From Tipula vernalis (lineage: Eukaryota > Arthropoda > Insecta > Diptera > Tipulidae), in assembly GCA_958295665.1 (NCBI GenBank), contig OY282558.1, forward strand, positions 457,451,995 to 457,515,994: a stretch of DNA of 64,000 bases, written 5' to 3'. The notes below the pieces were generated by a model. That model was given only the letters and a program-made list of their open reading frames with translations. It was not told the DNA's origin and ran no database searches. Below are positions 27,901-41,873 of this stretch, piece by piece (position 1 is the stretch's first letter; every line of letters starts with the position of its first letter). Made by a program: the position numbers and the translations under genes.

Positions 27901-30900
27901 TGGTATAGCAATTACAGGTGTCCTGACCTATCATTTAAGGTATCAAGAACCGCAATCGGAGCACAATTGCAGATTTTGGAGTTTTACAGCTCTGAATCGG
28001 CTGAGCTATAGTAAGGTGATTTTCTTCGAATCGATTTTTCTGTGAAATGTATGGAAATAATCAACCAATTTTAATGCGGTTTGGCATAACAATTTCAGGT
28101 CCCGAGACCTATCATTTGAGGTATCAAAAACCGCAATCGGAGCACAATTGCAGATTTTGGATTTTTACGGCTCTGAATCGGCTGAGCTATAGTAAGGTGA
28201 TTTTCTTCGAATCGATTTTTCTGTGAAATGTATGGAAATAATCAACCAATTTTAATGCGGTTTGGCATAACAATTTCAGGTCCCGAGACCTATCATTTGA
28301 GGTATCAAAAAGCGCAATCGGAGAACAATTGCAGATTTTGGATTTTTACAGCTCTGAATCGGCTGAGCTATAGTAAGGTGATTTTCTTCGAATCGATTTT
28401 TCTGTGAAATGTATGGAAATAATCAACCAATTTTAATGCGGTTTGGCATAACAATTTCAGGTCCGGAGACCTATCATTTGAGGTATCAAAAAGCGCAATC
28501 GGAGAACAATTGCAGATTTTGGATTTTTACAGCTCTGAATCGGCTGAGCTATAGTAAGGTGATTTTCTTTGAATCGAACTTTCTACGAAATGTATGGTAT
28601 AGCAATTACAGGTGTCCTGACCTATCATTTAAGGTATCAAGAACCGCAATCGGAGCACAATTGCAGATTTTGGAGTTTTACAGCTCTGAATCGGCTGAGC
28701 TATAGTAAGGTGATTTTCTTCGAATCGATTTTTCTGTAAAATGTATGGAAATAATCAACCAATTTTAATGCGGTTTGGCATAACAATTTCAGGTCCCGAG
28801 ACCTATCATTTGAGGTATCAAAAACCGCAATCGGAGCACAATTGCAGATTTCGGATTTTTACGGCTCTGAATCGGCTGAGCTATAGTAAGGTGATTTTCT
28901 TCGAATCGATTTTTCTGTGAAATGTATGGAAATAATCAACCAATTTTAATGCGGTTTGGCATAACAATTTCAGGTCCCGAGACCTATCATTTGAGGTATC
29001 AAAAACCGCAATCGGAGCACAATTGCAGATTTTGGATTTTTACAGCTCTGAATCGGCTGAGCTTATAGTAAGGTGATTTTCTTTGAATCGAACTTTCTAC
29101 GAAATGTATGGTATAGCAATTACAGGTGTCCTGACCTATCATTTGAGGTGTCAAGAACCGCAATCGGAGCACAATTGCAGATTTTGGATTTTTACAGCTC
29201 TGAATCGGCTGAGCTATAGTAAGGTGATTTTCTTCGAATCGATTTTTCTGTGAAATGTATGGAAATAATCAACCAATTTTAATGCGGTTTGGCATAACAA
29301 TTTCAGGTCCCGAGACCTATCATTTGAGGTATCAAAAAGCGCAATCGGAGAACAATTGCAGATTTTGGATTTTTACAGCTCTGAATCGGCTGAGCTATAG
29401 TAAGGTGATTTTCTTTGAATCGAACTTTCTACGAAATGTATGGTATAGCAATTACAGGTGTCCTGACCTATCATTTGAGGTATCAAGAACCGCAATCGGA
29501 GCACAATTGCAGATTTTGGAGTTTTACAGCTCTGAATCGGCTGAGCTATAGTAAGGTGATTTTCTTCGAATCGATTTTTCTGTGAAATGTATGGAAATAA
29601 TCAACCAATTTTAATGCGGTTTGGCATAACAATTTCAGGTCCCGAGACCTATCATTTGAGGTATCAAAAACCGCAATCGGAGCACAATTGCAGATTTTGG
29701 ATTTTTACGGCTCTGAATCGGCTGAGCTATAGTAAGGTGATTTTCTTCGAATCGATTTTTCTGTGAAATGTATGGAAATAATCAACCAATTTTAATGCGG
29801 TTTGGCATAACAATTACAGGTCCCGAGACCTATCATTTGAGGTATCAAAAACCGCAATCGGAGCACAATTGCAGATTTTGGATTTTTACAGCTCTGAATC
29901 GGCTGAGCTATAGTAAGGTGATTTTCTTCGAATCGATTTTTCTGTGAAATGTATGGAAATAATCAACCAATTTTAATGCGGTTTGGCATAACAATTTCAG
30001 GTCCCGAGACCTATCATTTGAGGTATCAAAAACCGCAATCGGAGCACAATTGCAGATTTTGGATTTTTACAGCTCTGAATCGGCTGAGCTATAGTAAGGT
30101 GAATTTCTTTGAATCGAACTTTCTACGAAATGTATGGTATAGCAATTACAGGTGTCCTGACCTATCATTTGAGGTGTCAAGAACCGCAATCGGAGCACAA
30201 TTGCAGATTTTGGATTTTTACAGCTCTGAATCGGCTGAGCTATAGTAAGGTGATTTTCTTCGAATCGATTTTTCTGTGAAATGTATGGAAATAATCAACC
30301 AATTTTAATGCGGTTTGGCATAACAATTACAGGTCCCGAGACCTATCATTTGAGGTATCAAAAACCGCAATCGGAGCACAATTGCAGATTTTGGATTTTT
30401 ACAGCTCTGAATCGGCTGAGCTATAGTAAGGTGATTTTCTTTGAATCGAACTTTCTACGAAATGTATGGTATAGCAATTACAGGTGTCCTGACCTATCAT
30501 TTAAGGTATCAAGAACCGCAATCGGAGCACAATTGCAGATTTTGGAGTTTTACAGCTCTGAATCGGCTGAGCTATAGTAAGGTGATTTTCTTTGAATCGA
30601 ACTTTCTACGAAATGTATGGTATAGCAATTACAGGTCTCCTGACCTATCATTTGAGGTGTCAAGAACCGCAATCGGAGCACAATTGCAGATTTTGGATTT
30701 TTACAGCTCTGAATCGGCTGAGCTATAGTAAGGTGATTTTCTTCGAATCGATTTTTCTGTGAAATGTATGGAAATAATCAACCAATTTTAATGCGGTTTG
30801 GCATAACAATTTCAGGTCCCGAGACCTATCATTTGAGGTATCAAAAACCGCAATCGGAGCACAATTGCAGATTTTGGATTTTTACAGCTCTGAATCGGCT

Positions 30901-32400
30901 GAGCTATAGTAAGGTGATTTTCTTTGAATCGAACTTTCTACGAAATGTATGGTATAGCAATCACAGGTGTCCTGACCTATCATTTGAGGTGTCAAGAACC
31001 GCAATCGGAGCACAATTGCAGATTTCGGATTTTTACAGCTCTGAATCGGCTGAGCTATAGTAAGGTGATTTTCTTCGAATCGATTTTTCTGTGAAATGTA
31101 TGGAAATAATCAACCAATTTTAATGCGGTTTGGCATAACAATTTCAGGTCCCGAGACCTATCATTTGAGGTATCAAAAACCGCAATCGGAGCACAATTGC
31201 AGATTTTGGATTTTTACGGCTCTGAATCGGCTGAGCTATAGTAAGGTGATTTTCTTTGAATCGAACTTTCTACGAAATGTATGGTATAGCAATTACAGGT
31301 GTCCTGACCTATCATTTGAGGTGTCAAGAACCGCAATCGGAGCACAATTGCAGATTTTGGATTTTTACAGCTCTGAATCGGCTGAGCTATAGTAAGGTGA
31401 TTTTCTTCGAATCGATTTTTCTGTGAAATGTATGGAAATAATCAACCAATTTTAATGCGGTTTGGCATAACAATTTCAGGTCCCGAGACCTATCATTTGA
31501 GGTATCAAAAACCGCAATCGGAGCACAATTGCAGATTTTGGATTTTTACGGCTCTGAATCGGCTGAGCTATAGTAAGGTGATTTTCTTTGAATCGAACTT
31601 TCTACGAAATGTATGGTATAGCAATTACAGGTGTCCTGACCTATCATTTGAGGTGTCAAGAACCGCAATCGGAGCACAATTGCAGATTTTGGATTTTTAC
31701 AGCTCTGAATCGGCTGAGCTATAGTAAGGTGATTTTCTTCGAATCGATTTTTCTGTGAAATGTATGGAAATAATCAACCAATTTTAATGCGGTTTGGCAT
31801 AACAATTACAGGTCCCGAGACCTATCATTTGAGGTATCAAAAACCGCAATCGGAGCACAATTGCAGATTTTGGATTTTTACAGCTCTGAATCGGCTGAGC
31901 TATAGTAAGGTGATTTTCTTTGAATCGAACTTTCTACGAAATGTATGGTATAGCAATTACAGGTGTCCTGACCTATCATTTGAGGTGTCAAGAACCGCAA
32001 TCGGAGCACAATTGCAGATTTTGGATTTTTACAGCTCTGAATCGGCTGAGCTATAGTAAGGTGATTTTCTTCGAATCGATTTTTCTGTGAAATGTATGAA
32101 AATAATCAACCAATTTTAATGCGGTTTGGTATAACAATTACAGGTCCCGAGACCTATCATTTGAGGTATCAAAAACCGCAATCGGAGCACAATTGCAGAT
32201 TTTGGATTTTTACAGCTCTGAATCGGCTGAGCTATAGTAAGGTGATTTTCTTTGAATCGAACTTTCTACGAAATGTATGGTATAGCAATTACAGGTGTCC
32301 TGACCTATCATTTAAGGTATCAAGAACCGCAATCGGAGCACAATTGCAGATTTTGGAGTTTTACAGCTCTGAATCGGCTGAGCTATAGTAAGGTGATTTT
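21954..32400 (+). repeat. Divergent subfamily block (TTTAAGGTATC / GGAGTTTTAC / GGAGAACAATTG)
   Basis: Many A monomers here read CATTTAAGGTATCAAG and TTTTGGAGTTTTACAG, and many B monomers read AAAAAGCGC with GGAGAACAATTG. Elsewhere these variants are rare or absent. B monomers also occur in doublets and triplets (27330, 27511, 27692; 28024, 28205, 28386; 29564, 29745, 29926), and many carry TTTACGGCTC. Two late A monomers with the full signature (30439 and 32250) lie among ordinary copies, so the edge toward the next block is gradual. No genes are present. Confidence 0.87.
22618..29080 (+). repeat. Five 182 bp B monomers with an inserted T (GAGCTTATAG)
   Basis: B monomers starting at 22618, 23796, 24642, 25337 and 28899 end in GAGCTTATAGTAAGG instead of GAGCTATAGTAAGG. 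All five are followed by an A, and all lie inside the divergent subfamily. At 24461-25155 the order is B(TTTACGGCTC)-B182-A-B (695 bp), and B(TTTACGGCTC)-B182-A repeats from 25156. The inserted base closes the open frame that otherwise crosses from B into A. Confidence 0.9.
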
Positions 32401-33939
32401 CTTCGAATCGATTTTTCTGTGAAATGTATGGAAATAATCAACCAATTTTAATGCGGTTTGGCATAACAATTTCAGGTCCCGAGACCTATCATTTGAGGTA
32501 TCAAAAACCGCAATCGGAGCACAATTGCAGATTTTGGATTTTTACGGCTCTGAATCGGCTGAGCTATAGTAAGGTGATTTTCTTTGAATCGAACTTTCTA
32601 CGAAATGTATGGTATAGCAATTACAGGTGTCCTGACCTATCATTTGAGGTGTCAAGAACCGCAATCGGAGCACAATTGCAGATTTTGGATTTTTACAGCT
32701 CTGAATCGGCTGAGCTATAGTAAGGTGATTTTCTTCGAATCGATTTTTCTGTGAAATGTATGGAAATAATCAACCAATTTTAATGCGGTTTGGCATAACA
32801 ATTTCAGGTCCCGAGACCTATCATTTGAGGTATCAAAAACCGCAATCGGAGCACAATTGCAGATTTTGGATTTTTACAGCTCTGAATCGGCTGAGCTATA
32901 GTAAGGTGATTTTCTTTGAATCGAACTTTCTACGAAATGTATGGTATAGCAATTACAGGTGTCCTGACCTATCATTTGAGGTGTCAAGAACCGCAATCGG
33001 AGCACAATTGCAGATTTTGGATTTTTACAGCTCTGAATCGGCTGAGCTATAGTAAGGTGATTTTCTTCGAATCGATTTTTCTGTGAAATGTATGGAAATA
33101 ATCAACCAATTTTAATGCGGTTTGGCATAACAATTACAGGTCCCGAGACCTATCATTTGAGGTATCAAAAACCGCAATCGGAGCACAATTGCAGATTTTG
33201 GATTTTTACAGCTCTGAATCGGCTGAGCTATAGTAAGGTGATTTTCTTCGAATCGATTTTTCTGTGAAATGTATGGAAATAATCAACCAATTTTAATGCG
33301 GTTTGGCATAACAATTTCAGGTCCCGAGACCTATCATTTGAGGTATCAAAAACCGCAATCGGAGCACAATTGCAGATTTTGGATTTTTACAGCTCTGAAT
33401 CGGCTGAGCTATAGTAAGGTGATTTTCTTTGAATCGAACTTTCTACGAAATGTATGGTATAGCAATTACAGGTGTCCTGACCTATCATTTGAGGTGTCAA
33501 GAACCGCAATCGGAGCACAATTGCAGATTTTGGATTTTTACAGCTCTGAATCGGCTGAGCTATAGTAAGGTGATTTTCTTCGAATCGATTTTTCTGTGAA
33601 ATGTATGGAAATAATCAACCAATTTTAATGCGGTTTGGCATAACAATTTCAGGTCCCGAGACCTATCATTTGAGGTATCAAAAACCGCAATCGGAGCACA
33701 ATTGCAGATTTTGGATTTTTACAGCTCTGAATCGGCTGAGCTATAGTAAGGTGATTTTCTTCGAATCGATTTTTCTGTGAAATGTATGGAAATAATCAAC
33801 CAATTTCAATGCGGTTTGGCATAACAATTACAGGTCCCGAGACCTATCATTTGAGGTATCAAAAACCGCAATCGGAGCACAATTGCAGATTTTGGATTTT
33901 TACAGCTCTGAATCGGCTGAGCTATAGTAAGGTGATTTT

Positions 33940-36322
33940 CTTCGAATCGATTTTTCTGTGAAATGTATGGAAATAATCAACCAATTTCAATGCGGTTTGG
34001 CATAACAATTACAGGTCCCGAGACCTATCATTTGAGGTATCAAAAACCGCAATCGGAGCACAATTGCAGATTTTGGATTTTTACAGCTCTGAATCGGCTG
34101 AGCTATAGTAAGGTGATTTTCTTTGAATCGAACTTTCTACGAAATGTATGGTATATTAATTACAGGTGTCCTGACCTATCATTTGAGGTGTCAAGAACCG
34201 CAATCGGAGCACAATTGCAGATTTTGGATTTTTACAGCTCTGAATCGGCTGAGCTATAGTAAGGTGATTTTCTTCGAATCGATTTTTCTGTGAAATGTAT
34301 GGAAATAATCAACCAATTTTAATGCGGTTTGGCATAACAATTACAGGTCCCGAGACCTATCATTTGAGGTATCAAAAACCGCAATCGGAGCACAATTGCA
34401 GATTTTGGATTTTTACAGCTCTGAATCGGCTGAGCTATAGTAAGGTGATTTTCTTCGAATCGATTTTTCTGTGAAATGTATGGAAATAATCAACCAATTT
34501 TAATGCGGTTTGGCATAACAATTTCAGGTCCCGAGACCTATCATTTGAGGTATCAAAAACCGCAATCGGAGCACAATTGCAGATTTTGGATTTTTACAGC
34601 TCTGAATCGGCTGAGCTATAGTAAGGTGATTTTCTTTGAATCGAACTTTCTACGAAATGTATGGTATAGCAATTACAGGTGTCCTGACCTATCATTTGAG
34701 GTGTCAAGAACCGCAATCGGAGCACAATTGCAGATTTTGGATTTTTACAGCTCTGAATCGGCTGAGCTATAGTAAGGTGATTTTCTTCGAATCGATTTTT
34801 CTGTGAAATGTATGGAAATAATCAACCAATTTTAATGCGGTTTGGCATAACAATTACAGGTCCCGAGACCTATCATTTGAGGTATCAAAAACCGCAATCG
34901 GAGCACAATTGCAGATTTTGGATTTTTACAGCTCTGAATCGGCTGAGCTATAGTAAGGTGATTTTCTTTGAATCGAACTTTCTACGAAATGTATGGTATA
35001 GCAATTACAGGTGTCCTGACCTATCATTTGAGGTGTCAAGAACCGCAATCGGAGCACAATTGCAGATTTTGGATTTTTACAGCTCTGAATCGGCTGAGCT
35101 ATAGTAAGGTGATTTTCTTCGAATCGATTTTTCTGTGAAATGTATGGAAATAATCAACCAATTTTAATGCGGTTTGGCATAACAATTTCAGGTCCCGAGA
35201 CCTATCATTTGAGGTATCAAAAACCGCAATCGGAGCACAATTGCAGATTTTGGATTTTTACAGCTCTGAATCGGCTGAGCTATAGTAAGGTGATTTTCTT
35301 TGAATCGAACTTTCTACGAAATGTATGGTATAGCAATTACAGGTGTCCTGACCTATCATTTGAGGTGTCAAGAACCGCAATCGGAGCACAATTGCAGATT
35401 TTGGATTTTTACAGCTCTGAATCAGCTGAGCTATAGTAAGGTGATTTTCTTCGAATCGATTTTTCTGTGAAATGTATGGAAATAATCAACCAATTTTAAT
35501 GCGGTTTGGCATAACAATTACAGGTCCCGAGACCTATCATTTGAGGTATCAAAAACCGCAATCGGAGCACAATTGCAGATTTTGGATTTTTACAGCTCTG
35601 AATCGGCTGAGCTATAGTAAGGTGATTTTCTTCGAATCGATTTTTCTGTGAAATGTATGGAAATAATCAACCAATTTTAATGCGGTTTGGCATAACAATT
35701 TCAGGTCCCGAGACCTATCATTTGAGGTATCAAAAACCGCAATCGGAGCACAATTGCAGATTTTGGATTTTTACAGCTCTGAATCGGCTGAGCTATAGTA
35801 AGGTGATTTTCTTTGAATCGAACTTTCTACGAAATGTATGGTATAGCAATTACAGGTGTCCTGACCTATCATTTGAGGTGTCAAGAACCGCAATCGGAGC
35901 ACAATTGCAGATTTTGGATTTTACAGCTCTGAATCGGCTGAGCTATAGTAAGGTGATTTTCTTCGAATCGATTTTTCTGTGAAATGTATGGAAATAATCA
36001 ACCAATTTTAATGCGGTTTGGCATAACAATTTCAGGTCCCGATACCTATCATTTGAGGTATCAAAAACCGCAATCGGAGCACAATTGCAGATTTTGGATT
36101 TTTACAGCTCTGAATCGGCTGAGCTATAGTAAGGTGATTTTCTTCGAATCGATTTTTCTGTGAAATGTATGGAAATAATCAACCAATTTCAATGCGGTTT
36201 GGCATAACAATTACAGGTCCCGAGACCTATCATTTGAGGTATCAAAAACCGCAATCGGAGCACAATTGCAGATTTTGGATTTTTACAGCTCTGAATCGGC
36301 TGAGCTATAGTAAGGTGATTTT
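33940..36322 (+). repeat. 14-monomer higher-order repeat, copy 1 (2,383 bp)
   Basis: Order is BA, B, BA, BA, BA, B, BA, B, B (B 33940, 34272, 34453, 34785, 35117, 35449, 35630, 35961, 36142 with A after the first, third, fourth, fifth and seventh). It opens with a B carrying CAATTTCAATG and an A reading GTATATTAATTAC near 34151. The unit is 1 bp short because A 35811-35960 has lost one T from GGATTTTTAC near 35918. The same order appears intact at 44288-46671. Confidence 0.9.
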
Positions 36323-39300
36323 CTTCGAATCGATTTTTCTGTGAAATGTATGGAAATAATCAACCAATTTCAATGCGGTTTGGCATAACAATTACAGGTC
36401 CCGAGACCTATCATTTGAGGTATCAAAAACCGCAATCGGAGCACAATTGCAGATTTTGGATTTTTACAGCTCTGAATCGGCTGAGCTATAGTAAGGTGAT
36501 TTTCTTTGAATCGAACTTTCTACGAAATGTATGGTATAGCAATTACAGGTGTCCTGACCTATCATTTGAGGTGTCAAGAACCGCAATCGGAGCACAATTG
36601 CAGATTTTGGATTTTTACAGCTCTGAATCGGCTGAGCTATAGTAAGGTGATTTTCTTCGAATCGATTTTTCTGTGAAATGTATGGAAATAATCAACCAAT
36701 TTTAATGCGGTTTGGCATAACAATTACAGGTCCCGAGACCTATCATTTGAGGTATCAAAAACCGCAATCGGAGCACAATTGCAGATTTTGGATTTTTACA
36801 GCTCTGAATCGGCTGAGCTATAGTAAGGTGATTTTCTTCGAATCGATTTTTCTGTGAAATGTATGGAAATAATCAACCAATTTTAATGCGGTTTGGCATA
36901 ACAATTTCAGGTCCCGAGACCTATCATTTGAGGTATCAAAAACCGCAATCGGAGCACAATTGCAGATTTTGGATTTTTACAGCTCTGAATCGGCTGAGCT
37001 ATAGTAAGGTGATTTTCTTTGAATCGAACTTTCTACGAAATGTATGGTATAGCAATTACAGGTGTCCTGACCTATCATTTGAGGTGTCAAGAACCGCAAT
37101 CGGAGCACAATTGCAGATTTTGGATTTTTACAGCTCTGAATCGGCTGAGCTATAGTAAGGTGATTTTCTTCGAATCGATTTTTCTGTGAAATGTATGGAA
37201 ATAATCAACCAATTTTAATGCGGTTTGGCATAACAATTTCAGGTCCCGAGACCTATCATTTGAGGTATCAAAAACCGCAATCGGAGCACAATTGCAGATT
37301 TTGGATTTTTACAGCTCTGAATCGGCTGAGCTATAGTAAGGTGATTTTCTTTGAATCGAACTTTCTACGAAATGTATGGTATAGCAATTACAGGTGTCCT
37401 GACCTATCATTTGAGGTGTCAAGAACCGCAATCGGAGCACAATTGCAGATTTTGGATTTTTACAGCTCTGAATCGGCTGAGCTATAGTAAGGTGATTTTC
37501 TTCGAATCGATTTTTCTGTGAAATGTATGGAAATAATCAACCAATTTTAATGCGGTTTGGCATAACAATTACAGGTCCCGAGACCTATCATTTGAGGTAT
37601 CAAAAACCGCAATCGGAGCACAATTGCAGATTTTGGATTTTTACAGCTCTGAATCGGCTGAGCTATAGTAAGGTGATTTTCTTCGAATCGATTTTTCTGT
37701 GAAATGTATGGAAATAATCAACCAATTTTAATGCGGTTTGGCATAACAATTTCAGGTCCCGAGACCTATCATTTGAGGTATCAAAAACCGCAATCGGAGC
37801 ACAATTGCAGATTTTGGATTTTTACAGCTCTGAATCGGCTGAGCTATAGTAAGGTGATTTTCTTCGAATCGATTTTTCTGTGAAATGTATGGAAATAATC
37901 AACCAATTTTAATGCGGTTTGGCATAACAATTTCAGGTCCCGAGACCTATCATTTGAGGTATCAAAAACCGCAATCGGAGCACAATTGCAGATTTTGGAT
38001 TTTTACAGCTCTGAATCGGCTGAGCTATAGTAAGGTGATTTTCTTTGAATCGAACTTTCTACGAAATGTATGGTATAGCAATTACAGGTGTCCTGACCTA
38101 TCATTTGAGGTGTCAAGAACCGCAATCGGAGCACAATTGCAGATTTTGGATTTTTACAGCTCTGAATCGGCTGAGCTATAGTAAGGTGATTTTCTTCGAA
38201 TCGATTTTTCTGTGAAATGTATGGAAATAATCAACCAATTTTAATGCGGTTTGGCATAACAATTACAGGTCCCGAGACCTATCATTTGAGGTATCAAAAA
38301 CCGCAATCGGAGCACAATTGCAGATTTTGGATTTTTACAGCTCTGAATCGGCTGAGCTATAGTAAGGTGATTTTCTTCGAATCGATTTTTCTGTGAAATG
38401 TATGGAAATAATCAACCAATTTTAATGCGGTTTGGCATAACAATTTCAGGTCCCGAGACCTATCATTTGAGGTATCAAAAACCGCAATCGGAGCACAATT
38501 GCAGATTTTGGATTTTTACAGCTCTGAATCGGCTGAGCTATAGTAAGGTGATTTTCTTCGAATCGATTTTTCTGTGAAATGTATGGAAATAATCAACCAA
38601 TTTTAATGCGGTTTGGCATAACAATTTCAGGTCCCGAGACCTATCATTTGAGGTATCAAAAACCGCAATCGGAGCACAATTGCAGATTTTGGATTTTTAC
38701 AGCTCTGAATCGGCTGAGCTATAGTAAGGTGATTTTCTTTGAATCGAACTTTCTACGAAATGTATGGTATAGCAATTACAGGTGTCCTGACCTATCATTT
38801 GAGGTGTCAAGAACCGCAATCGGAGCACAATTGCAGATTTTGGATTTTTACAGCTCTGAATCGGCTGAGCTATAGTAAGGTGATTTTCTTCGAATCGATT
38901 TTTCTGTGAAATGTATGGAAATAATCAACCAATTTTAATGCGGTTTGGCATAACAATTTCAGGTCCCGAGACCTATCATTTGAGGTATCAAAAACCGCAA
39001 TCGGAGCACAATTGCAGATTTTGGATTTTTACAGCTCTGAATCGGCTGAGCTATAGTAAGGTGATTTTCTTTGAATCGAACTTTCTACGAAATGTATGGT
39101 ATAGCAATTACAGGTGTCCTGACCTATCATTTGAGGTGTCAAGAACCGCAATCGGAGCACAATTGCAGATTTTGGATTTTTACAGCTCTGAATCGGCTGA
39201 GCTATAGTAAGGTGATTTTCTTTGAATCGAACTTTCTACGAAATGTATGGTATAGCAATTACAGGTGTCCTGACCTATCATTTGAGGTGTCAAGAACCGC

Positions 39301-41211
39301 AATCGGAGCACAATTGCAGATTTTGGATTTTTACAGCTCTGAATCGGCTGAGCTATAGTAAGGTGATTTTCTTTGAATCGAACTTTCTACGAAATGTATG
39401 GTATAGCAATTACAGGTGTCCTGACCTATCATTTGAGGTGTCAAGAACCGCAATCGGAGCACAATTGCAGATTTTGGATTTTTACAGCTCTGAATCGGCT
39501 GAGCTATAGTAAGGTGATTTTCTTCGAATCGATTTTTCTGTGAAATGTATGGAAATAATCAACCAATTTCAATGCGGTTTGGCATAACAATTACAGGTCC
39601 CGAGACCTATCATTTGAGGTATCAAAAACCGCAATCGGAGCACAATTGCAGATTTTGGATTTTTACAGCTCTGAATCGGCTGAGCTATAGTAAGGTGATT
39701 TTCTTTGAATCGAACTTTCTACGAAATGTATGGTATAGCAATTACAGGTGTCCTGACCTATCATTTGAGGTGTCAAGAACCGCAATCGGAGCACAATTGC
39801 AGATTTTGGATTTTTACAGCTCTGAATCGGCTGAGCTATAGTAAGGTGATTTTCTTCGAATCGATTTTTCTGTGAAATGTATGGAAATAATCAACCAATT
39901 TTAATGCGGTTTGGCATAACAATTTCAGGTCCCGAGACCTATCATTTGAGGTATCAAAAACCGCAATCGGAGCACAATTGCAGATTTTGGATTTTTACAG
40001 CTCTGAATCGGCTGAGCTATAGTAAGGTGATTTTCTTCGAATCGATTTTTCTGTGAAATGTATGGAAATAATCAACCAATTTTAATGCGGTTTGGCATAA
40101 CAATTTCAGGTCCCGAGACCTATCATTTGAGGTATCAAAAACCGCAATCGGAGCACAATTGCAGATTTTGGATTTTTACAGCTCTGAATCGGCTGAGCTA
40201 TAGTAAGGTGATTTTCTTCGAATCGATTTTTCTGTGAAATGTATGGAAATAATCAACCAATTTTAATGCGGTTTGGCATAACAATTTCAGGTCCCGAGAC
40301 CTATCATTTGAGGTATCAAAAACCGCAATCGGAGCACAATTGCAGATTTTGGATTTTTACGGCTCTGAATCGGCTGAGCTATAGTAAGGTGATTTTCTTT
40401 GAATCGAACTTTCTACGAAATGTATGGTATAGCAATTACAGGTGTCCTGACCTATCATTTGAGGTGTCAAGAACCGCAATCGGAGCACAATTGCAGATTT
40501 TGGATTTTTACAGCTCTGAATCGGCTGAGCTATAGTAAGGTGATTTTCTTCGAATCGATTTTTCTGTGAAATGTATGGAAATAATCAACCAATTTTAATG
40601 CGGTTTGGCATAACAATTACAGGTCCCGAGACCTATCATTTGAGGTATCAAAAACCGCAATCGGAGCACAATTGCAGATTTTGGATTTTTACAGCTCTGA
40701 ATCGGCTGAGCTATAGTAAGGTGATTTTCTTTGAATCGAACTTTCTACGAAATGTATGGTATAGCAATTACAGGTGTCCTGACCTATCATTTGAGGTGTC
40801 AAGAACCGCAATCGGAGCACAATTGCAGATTTTGGATTTTTACAGCTCTGAATCGGCTGAGCTATAGTAAGGTGATTTTCTTCGAATCGATTTTTCTGTG
40901 AAATGTATGGAAATAATCAACCAATTTTAATGCGGTTTGGCATAACAATTTCAGGTCCCGAGACCTATCATTTGAGGTATCAAAAACCGCAATCGGAGCA
41001 CAATTGCAGATTTTGGATTTTTACAGCTCTGAATCGGCTGAGCTATAGTAAGGTGATTTTCTTTGAATCGAACTTTCTACGAAATGTATGGTATAGCAAT
41101 TACAGGTGTCCTGACCTATCATTTGAGGTGTCAAGAACCGCAATCGGAGCACAATTGCAGATTTTGGATTTTTACAGCTCTGAATCGGCTGAGCTATAGT
41201 AAGGTGATTTT

Positions 41212-41873
41212 CTTCGAATCGATTTTTCTGTGAAATGTATGGAAATAATCAACCAATTTTAATGCGGTTTGGCATAACAATTTCAGGTCCCGAGACCTAT
41301 CATTTGAGGTATCAAAAACCGCAATCGGAGCACAATTGCAGATTTTGGATTTTTACAGCTCTGAATCGGCTGAGCTAGTAAGGTGATTTTCTTTGAATCG
41401 AACTTTCTACGAAATGTATGGTATAGCAATTACAGGTGTCCTGACCTATCATTTGAGGTGTCAAGAACCGCAATCGGAGCACAATTGCAGATTTTGGATT
41501 TTTACAGCTCTGAATCGGCTGAGCTATAGTAAGGTGATTTTCTTTGAATCGAACTTTCTACGAAATGTATGGTATAGCAATTACAGGTGTCCTGACCTAT
41601 CATTTGAGGTGTCAAGAACCGCAATCGGAGCACAATTGCAGATTTTGGATTTTTACAGCTCTGAATCGGCTGAGCTATAGTAAGGTGATTTTCTTCGAAT
41701 CGATTTTTCTGTGAAATGTATGGTAATAATCAACCAATTTTAATGCGGTTTGGCATAACAATTTCAGGTCCCGAGACCTATCATTTGAGGTATCAAAAAC
41801 CGCAATCGGAGCACAATTGCAGATTTTGGATTTTTACAGCTCTGAATCGGCTGAGCTATAGTAAGGTGATTTT
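41212..41873 (+). repeat. Tract carrying inverted-arm marks (B-A-A-B)
   Basis: B 41212 is 179 bp because it ends GAGCTAGTAAGG (TA lost near 41376). A 41391 and A 41542 follow, then B 41693 begins with ATGGTAATAATC near 41722. These two marks define the B monomers of the inverted arm and appear nowhere else on the forward arm. B 41212 still begins with the ordinary GGAAATAATC, and B 41693 ends with the ordinary CTATAG. The imported-looking stretch thus begins between about 41250 and 41370 and ends between about 41725 and 41860. The inverted arm contains the same B-A-A-B order at 62867-63527. Confidence 0.85.

Noticed and set aside
35653..35982. Longest open frame, 109 codons
   Set aside because: Its extra length comes only from loss of one T in A 35811-35960, which shifts past the normal stop. 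It is a by-product of an indel.
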